Assembly: GCA_025354845.1 (NCBI GenBank)
Contig: JANXMD010000765.1
Span: 1 to 9,705 of the forward strand
Reading direction: 5' to 3'
Origin: Verrucomicrobiota bacterium
Lineage (GTDB): Bacteria; Verrucomicrobiota; Verrucomicrobiia; Limisphaerales; UBA9464
Length of the DNA: 9,705 nucleotides
Shown: piece by piece, positions 5,949-9,705 of the stretch
Position numbering within the stretch: the stretch's first letter is position 1
How the letters are laid out: every line of letters begins with the position of its first letter
The notes under the pieces: generated by a model
Told to the model about the DNA's origin: nothing
The model's database searches: none
Seen by the model: the letters and a program-made list of their open reading frames with translations, nothing else
Program-made: the position numbers and the translations under genes

Positions 5949-6629
5949 ATGGCGGCCGAACCCATCGTGGTCATCCGGGAGTTGACCAAGTCCTATCTCC
6001 AGGGCGATCTCAACGTCATCGCCCTCAACGGCGTTTCTCTCGACATTCAGTCTGGTGAGTTCGTGGTGCTGATGGGCCCTTCCGGCTCCGGCAAGTCCAC
6101 GCTACTGCACATCATCGCAGGCATTGATCGGCCCACCTCGGGTTCGGCGATGATCCAGGGAATCAATATCGCCAATCTCAACGAATCGCAACTCGCCGAC
6201 TGGCGGAACCAGAACGTCGGATTCGTCTTCCAGAGCTTCAACCTGATCCCGGTGCTCACCGCTGCCGAAAACGTGGAGCTCCCGTTGCTTCTCACCGACC
6301 TCAGCGCCGCCGAGCGACGCAAGCAGGTGGCGACGGCGCTGGAATTGGTCGGACTCGCCGACCGCGGACATCACCGGCCAGATCAGTTGTCGGGCGGCCA
6401 ACAGCAGCGTGCCGCCATCGCCCGTGCCTTGGTGACCGATCCGGCATTGATCGTGGCCGACGAACCCACCGGAAATCTCGATGCCAAGTCGGCGGGCGAC
6501 GTTTTGGCCATTTTGCAGTCGCTCAGTCGCGACGCAGGCAAGACCGTCATCATGGTGACTCATGATCCGAAGTCCGCGGCCTATGGCAGCCGCAGTCTGC
6601 ATCTGGAGAAGGGGGAAATCACCGCATGA
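5949..6629 (+). CDS. ABC transporter ATPase, MacB/LolD type
   Basis: This 226-residue cytoplasmic ATPase powers the FtsX-like permeases encoded next. The motifs are complete: Walker A GPSGSGKST (43-51), Q-loop Gln95 in FQSFNLIP, signature LSGGQQQR (147-154), Walker B LIVADEPTGNLD with Glu172, and switch His205 in VTHD. FQSFNLIPVLTAAENVELPL and DEPTGNLD are typical of the LolD/MacB/FtsE group. The ATG at 5949 is chosen because the family N-terminus (VVIRELTKSY) follows at once; the frame is open far upstream, but that extension only overlaps the dioxygenase gene. No Shine-Dalgarno is evident. The stop overlaps the next gene's start by 4 bp (ATGA), which indicates translational coupling in one operon. 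The 146-bp gap to the dioxygenase and the stem-loop in it suggest a separate transcript. The exported substrate cannot be read from the ATPase. Confidence 0.95.
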   Translation: MAAEPIVVIRELTKSYLQGDLNVIALNGVSLDIQSGEFVVLMGPSGSGKSTLLHIIAGIDRPTSGSAMIQGINIANLNESQLADWRNQNVGFVFQSFNLIPVLTAAENVELPLLLTDLSAAERRKQVATALELVGLADRGHHRPDQLSGGQQQRAAIARALVTDPALIVADEPTGNLDAKSAGDVLAILQSLSRDAGKTVIMVTHDPKSAAYGSRSLHLEKGEITA

Positions 6630-7771
6630 CGCTGGCGTCCTTCGTGGTGAAGAACGCGCTTCGCAACCGTCGTCGCGCCCTGCTCACGGTGGTCAGCGTG
6701 GCCATCAGTTGTGGCCTGTTGGTGACACTTCTGACCCTCCAGCGCGAATTGACCATTCCGCCCGAGAGCGAGGCGGCGTCCCTGCGCATCATCGCGCGCA
6801 ACAAGGTCTCGCTCGCCCAGCCGCTGCCAGCCAAGCAACTTTCCATCATCGAAAAGATTCCCGGCGTGGTTGCGGCGTCCCCGTTTACCTACTACGGCGG
6901 ACTTTTTCGGGAGGAGACGTTTACCAGCTTCGCGCAGTTCGCGGTCGATCCCCCGCGTTTTCGGAACCTCATCGTCGAAGGGCGGGTTTCGGAAGGAAGC
7001 TATGACGACTTTATCAACGATCGCACGTCCTGCTTCGTTGGGGCCGACACGATGAAGCGCTACGGACTCAAGATCGGGGACCGCATGCGATTCACCGGGA
7101 CGTTTTATCCCGTGGATCTGGATCTGAAAATCGTGGCCGTGTACCAGGGCACCGTAGATGACCGCGGCGTGTTCTTTCACCACAAGCTCCTGGACGAGCT
7201 CATGGGAAACCCCGGGACGGTCGGAACGTGGTACCTGAGGGTGGCCTCTGCACAAGCCTCCAACGAAGTGATTGCCCGGGTAAACGACGCCTTCGCCAAC
7301 ACCTCGGCCGAGGTGCGCGCCGAAACGGAGCGGGCCTTCCAAATGGGGTTCATCAGCATGTTGGGAAACGTCAAACTTCTCATCGGTTCGGTCAGCACCG
7401 TGGTGGTGTTCACCCTGATGCTGGTGACCGTCAGCACGATGAGCATGGCGGTGCGCGAGCGCTTCCGGGAACTGGCGGTGTTGAAGGCCCTGGGATTCCG
7501 CCGCCGGGAGTTGTTCAGCTTCATCCTGGCCGAGAGCTTCGGTCTCGCCCTGGTGGGCGGCGCGTTGGGGATCTTCGGCGCTTGGGCCCTTTGGACCGGC
7601 ATTGATCTCCAGAAGCTGACGAGCGGTTTCCTTCTCTACTTCGAAGTCACCCCGCGCATCATGGCCACCGGCGGTGTGGTGGCCGTCTTCCTCGGGATCT
7701 TCTCCTCGATCAGCCCGTCCATCGCGGTCGCCCGGCTGAGCGTCGTCCAAGGGTTGAAGACGCTCGACTGA
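6626..7771 (+). CDS. FtsX-like ABC permease, first of two
   Basis: This 381-residue inner-membrane protein has MacB-type topology: one membrane segment near residues 19-37, a large periplasmic domain, then three C-terminal segments at about 252-275, 298-322 and 345-367. The FtsX-domain hallmark MAVRERFRELAVLKALGFRRRELFSFILAES sits between segments 2 and 3 (quoted here across two pieces: RERFRELAVLKALGF, then RRRELFSFILAES). The start overlaps the ATPase stop by 4 bp, with GAGAAGGGGG about 10 bases upstream as a likely ribosome binding site. A second permease of different sequence follows after an interruption, so the transporter is probably a heterodimer. It lacks the fused ATPase of true MacB. 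The cargo is unknown; relatives handle lipoproteins, peptides or antibiotics. Confidence 0.93.
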   Translation: MTLASFVVKNALRNRRRALLTVVSVAISCGLLVTLLTLQRELTIPPESEAASLRIIARNKVSLAQPLPAKQLSIIEKIPGVVAASPFTYYGGLFREETFTSFAQFAVDPPRFRNLIVEGRVSEGSYDDFINDRTSCFVGADTMKRYGLKIGDRMRFTGTFYPVDLDLKIVAVYQGTVDDRGVFFHHKLLDELMGNPGTVGTWYLRVASAQASNEVIARVNDAFANTSAEVRAETERAFQMGFISMLGNVKLLIGSVSTVVVFTLMLVTVSTMSMAVRERFRELAVLKALGFRRRELFSFILAESFGLALVGGALGIFGAWALWTGIDLQKLTSGFLLYFEVTPRIMATGGVVAVFLGIFSSISPSIAVARLSVVQGLKTLD

Positions 7772-7779
7772 CGAGGTAA

Positions 7780-7807
7780 GTCCAATGTCCAAAGTCCAAT
7801 GTCCAAA
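7780..7807. repeat. Heptamer array, GTCCAAW units
   Basis: Four perfect 7-bp units alternate GTCCAAT, GTCCAAA, GTCCAAT, GTCCAAA, followed by GTTGG. The array begins 8 bases after the first permease's stop codon. It is in inverted orientation to the TTTGGAC array at 8367-8389 beyond the four-helix-bundle gene; the 13-mer GTCCAAAGTCCAA here (7787-7799) has its reverse complement in that array. Confidence 0.85.
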
Positions 7808-7941
7808 GTTGGTGAGTTCCCCACGGTTGGTTAGACTTGGTCGTGTGAGTCTCTGGCGGGAATGCGTTGGCTTTCGATGGCTGCCGCACTGTGCTCGAAA
7901 TGCTCGTTACGTTCCTCAAGCCTCCGACAATAGACTGTGGA

Positions 7942-7961
7942 CTTTAGACCCGGGACTAAAG
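7942..7961 (+). promoter_or_regulatory. Small hairpin just before the four-helix-bundle start codon
   Basis: CTTTAG (7942-7947) pairs with CTAAAG (7956-7961) around an ACCCGGGA loop. The right arm ends 3 bases before the ATG at 7965, so it would cover the usual ribosome-binding position. The left arm is part of a degenerate GGACTTT heptamer, so the hairpin may be a decayed array and not a control element. Confidence 0.35.
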
Positions 7962-7964
7962 CCT

Positions 7965-8363
7965 ATGTCGGAACTCGAAAGGTTTGAGGATTTGATCGGT
8001 TGGCAGCGGGCACGAGACTTGACCCGTGAGGTCTATCGGGTTTCGGCCTCGGGGGCATTTGGGAAAGACTATGCTCTTCGAGATCAGATTCGGCGGGCAA
8101 CAATTTCGGTACTTTCGAATGTTGCTGAAGGCTTTGAACGGGGAGGCGACAACGAGTTTGTGCAGTTCCTGGCGGTTGCGAAGGGATCTGCCGGCGAGGT
8201 TCGTTCCCAGCTCTACATCGCCCTCAATCAAGGCTACCTTTCGGAAGGCCAGTTCAAGGAACTTTCTCAAAAGGCAGCGGAGATCAGTCGCTTGCTCGCG
8301 GGCTTGATCGCCTACCTGCAAACCTCAGAATTGAAAGGCTCCAAATACCGCTCCCGTCTGTAG
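7965..8363 (+). CDS. Four-helix-bundle protein (23S rRNA intervening-sequence type)
   Basis: This 132-residue protein matches the family of small four-helix-bundle proteins first noted inside 23S rRNA intervening sequences and related to the Avd protein of diversity-generating retroelements. Visible family segments are FEDLIGWQRARDLTREVY (8-24), LRDQIRRATISVLSNVAEGFERG (split at about residue 50), EFVQFLAVAKGSAGEVRSQLY (near 64-84, shortened: FLAVAKGSAGEVR), and SRLLAGLIAYLQTS at the C-terminus. The four helices are amphipathic and the protein is expected to be basic and cytoplasmic, binding nucleic acid; its cellular role is not established. The ATG at 7965 matches the usual family N-terminus. 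The frame extends upstream to 7785, but that part only translates the heptamer array and leader. The gene is lower in GC than its neighbours and sits inside an ABC operon it has no evident link to, which suggests later insertion. Confidence 0.92.
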   Translation: MSELERFEDLIGWQRARDLTREVYRVSASGAFGKDYALRDQIRRATISVLSNVAEGFERGGDNEFVQFLAVAKGSAGEVRSQLYIALNQGYLSEGQFKELSQKAAEISRLLAGLIAYLQTSELKGSKYRSRL

Positions 8364-8366
8364 CCG

Positions 8367-8389
8367 TTGGACTTTGGACTTTGGACTCC
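8367..8389. repeat. Heptamer array, TTTGGAC units
   Basis: Two full GGACTTT units plus GGACT (8369-8387), preceded by TT and followed by CC. The array begins 3 bases after the four-helix-bundle stop codon and ends 5 bases before the next permease start, so it occupies the place of that gene's ribosome binding site. The 23 bases are identical to 4583-4605. Confidence 0.85.
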
Positions 8390-8394
8390 TCCCG

Positions 8395-9576
8395 ATGGCA
8401 TTGCCCCTAAAATACAACTACCGCAACGTCCTCGTCCGCTGGCGATCGACGTTATCGACGGTGCTGGGAATCGCGCTGGTGGTCGCGGTGTTTGTGCTCC
8501 TGCGCGGACTGGCCCGCGGCATCGAAAGCACCAATGGCAACACCGGCGATCCGCGGAACATCCTGGTGGTTCGCAAGGGTTCCCAGGCCGAGTCGGGCAG
8601 TCTGGTGTCGCGTGAGCACTACCGCACGGTCCAATTCCTCGACGGCGTGGCTCGTAATGCTGATGGCGAGCCGGTGGTGTCGGCCGAGTTGGTCATGATC
8701 GTCAGCGTGGCCCGTCGGGGCGCGCCCGGGGAGGCCAACACGCTCCTCCGCGGCATCACCCCCCGAGGCATGGAACTGCGGCCGCAGGTCACGTTGGTGG
8801 ATGGACGCTGGTTCACCCCCGGCCGACGTGAGGTGGTGGTGGCCCGGCGGTTGGCCGGCCGTTTTCAGGGTTTTGAAATGGGCGGCACCTTCAAGGCCGG
8901 TGCCGAACGCCTGACCGTGGTCGGACACTTCGACGGCACGGGTAGCGCCTACGATTCCGAAGCCTGGATGGACGCCGATGAGTGCCGGTCCATTTTCGAT
9001 CGCGACATGTACTCCAGCTTGCTCCTGCGTCCGGCCGACGCCGCGGCCGGAAAGGCGCTCATCGACAAGATCCAGAATGACAAGCGCCTGTCCCTCCGCG
9101 CTGAGCGTGAGGTCGATTACTACGCCAAGCAGACCCTGACCGCCGTGCCGATCAAGTACCTGGCCGGGTTCCTGGGCATCGCCATGTCGATCGGCGCCAT
9201 CTTCGCCGCCATGAACACCATGTATGCCAGCGTGGCCTCGCGCACTCGCGAGATCGGCACGCTTCGGGTGCTCGGCTTCTCGCGTCGCGCCGTGGTGGCC
9301 TGCTTCCTCATCGAAGGCTCACTGCTGGCCACGATTGGCGGTGTGGCGGGCTCCGTCCTGGCCTGGGCCGTGTACGCGTATGTGGTGGTCCGCGGGATCA
9401 CCTTCGGCACGCTCGATTTCCAATCCTTTGCCGAGACGGTATTCCAATTCCGCGTGACGCCCGATCTCATGGTCCTGGGTGTTGTCTTTTCTGCCGCCAT
9501 TGGATTCGCCGGCAGCCTGTTGCCGGCATTGCGTGCCTCACGCCTTCCTGTCATTGCCGCTCTGAAATCTCTATGA
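8395..9576 (+). CDS. FtsX-like ABC permease, second of two
   Basis: This 393-residue inner-membrane protein has the same plan as the first permease: a membrane segment at about 20-38, a long periplasmic domain, then segments near 254-276, 300-325 and 358-379. The FtsX hallmark is SRTREIGTLRVLGFSRRAVV, followed by ACFLIEGSLLATIGG. Its sequence differs enough from the first permease that a recent duplication is unlikely. The ATG at 8395 opens on MALPLKYNYRNVLVRWRSTL, the usual amphipathic start of these permeases; an in-frame ATG at 8374 lies inside the heptamer array and would only add residues encoded by it. No Shine-Dalgarno is seen, and the heptamer array fills that position. The stop overlaps the next gene by 4 bp (ATGA). 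Translation may therefore depend on coupling that the inserted gene has altered. Substrate unknown. Confidence 0.93.
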   Translation: MALPLKYNYRNVLVRWRSTLSTVLGIALVVAVFVLLRGLARGIESTNGNTGDPRNILVVRKGSQAESGSLVSREHYRTVQFLDGVARNADGEPVVSAELVMIVSVARRGAPGEANTLLRGITPRGMELRPQVTLVDGRWFTPGRREVVVARRLAGRFQGFEMGGTFKAGAERLTVVGHFDGTGSAYDSEAWMDADECRSIFDRDMYSSLLLRPADAAAGKALIDKIQNDKRLSLRAEREVDYYAKQTLTAVPIKYLAGFLGIAMSIGAIFAAMNTMYASVASRTREIGTLRVLGFSRRAVVACFLIEGSLLATIGGVAGSVLAWAVYAYVVVRGITFGTLDFQSFAETVFQFRVTPDLMVLGVVFSAAIGFAGSLLPALRASRLPVIAALKSL

Positions 9577-9705
9577 CCGACGACAAGCTGAAACAGCTCC
9601 GCATCGCCTCGGAGCGCAAGCAACGCCCGCAAGGCGGCCTGTGGACGTTGCTGGGGGTGATCGGTCTGATCACCGTTGTTGTGGTCTATTTTGCCATTCC
9701 GCGCG
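9573..9705 (+). CDS. Probable membrane-fusion (HlyD/MacA-like) adaptor, 3'-truncated
   Basis: Only the first 44 residues are inside the window. The start overlaps the second permease's stop by 4 bp, which is strong evidence for a real gene in the same operon. A charged N-terminal stretch (MTDDKLKQLRIASERKQRP) is followed by one hydrophobic anchor at about residues 23-42 (LWTLLGVIGLITVVVVYFAI). This short cytoplasmic tail plus single anchor is how periplasmic adaptor subunits begin. Adaptor genes are the usual partners of MacB-like permeases and would link the pump to an outer-membrane channel. No diagnostic biotinyl-lipoyl domain is visible in this fragment, so another single-pass protein is possible. 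Confidence 0.65.
   Translation, partial: MTDDKLKQLRIASERKQRPQGGLWTLLGVIGLITVVVVYFAIPR

Larger units (their letters stand above)
7780..8389. mobile_element. Putative cassette: four-helix-bundle gene between inverted heptamer arrays
   Basis: The unit consists of a left array (GTCCAAW), about 157 bp of non-coding leader, the four-helix-bundle gene, and a right array (TTTGGAC). It separates two permease genes that belong to one operon whose other two junctions are 4-bp overlaps. By hand count, 97 of 180 bases at 7981-8160 are G or C, against 117 of 180 at 8461-8640. No transposase or recombinase is encoded, and I see no target-site duplication. That it moves as a unit is an inference. Confidence 0.35.

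Noticed and set aside
6581..7792. 403-residue open frame on the minus strand opposite the first permease
   Set aside because: It is an antisense shadow of a GC-rich gene with clear FtsX motifs. The translation is rich in His, Glu, Gly and Arg and has no recognisable domain.
7785..7964. 60-residue N-terminal extension of the four-helix-bundle protein
   Set aside because: It starts inside the heptamer array and translates the leader; the family N-terminus begins at the ATG at 7965.
7780..8389. CRISPR array or diversity-generating retroelement
   Set aside because: The heptamers are directly adjacent with no unique spacers. Despite the Avd-like fold of the protein, no reverse transcriptase, template repeat or variable repeat is visible.

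Overview
The window is GC-rich bacterial DNA, most likely from the phylum Verrucomicrobiota. This is an inference from the gene content, the weak or absent Shine-Dalgarno sequences before most starts, and intergenic DNA packed with GC-rich hairpin repeats and 7-bp tandem repeats. No rRNA, tRNA or CRISPR array is visible, and I cannot assign a genus.

Left part (1-4606). The window opens inside an agmatine deiminase gene (polyamine synthesis). A 514-bp stretch without a convincing gene follows, holding three kinds of repeat: a hexamer array, a three-hairpin module and two copies of a 41-bp repeat. A convergent gene encodes a YjhG/YagF-type D-xylonate dehydratase. Divergent from it is a secreted alpha/beta hydrolase resembling carbohydrate esterases. 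Together these two suggest use of plant-derived sugars or sugar acids.

Middle (4607-5802). A small HpxZ/AtzH-like protein is transcribed leftward. Divergent from it is a Tat-exported intradiol ring-cleavage dioxygenase.

Right part (5949-9705). An ABC transport operon of the MacB/LolD type encodes an ATPase, an FtsX-like permease, a second FtsX-like permease and the start of a probable membrane-fusion (HlyD/MacA-like) adaptor. Two of its junctions are 4-bp ATGA overlaps. The junction between the permeases is instead broken by 623 bp carrying a lower-GC four-helix-bundle (23S rRNA intervening-sequence type) gene, flanked by heptamer arrays in inverted orientation (GTCCAAA on the left, TTTGGAC on the right).

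Period-7 arrays recur through the window, at about 3291, 4579, 5109, 5816, 7780 and 8367. Four of them lie within about 15 bp of a stop codon. These arrays, and the four-helix-bundle gene held between an inverted pair of them, are the most unusual structure here.
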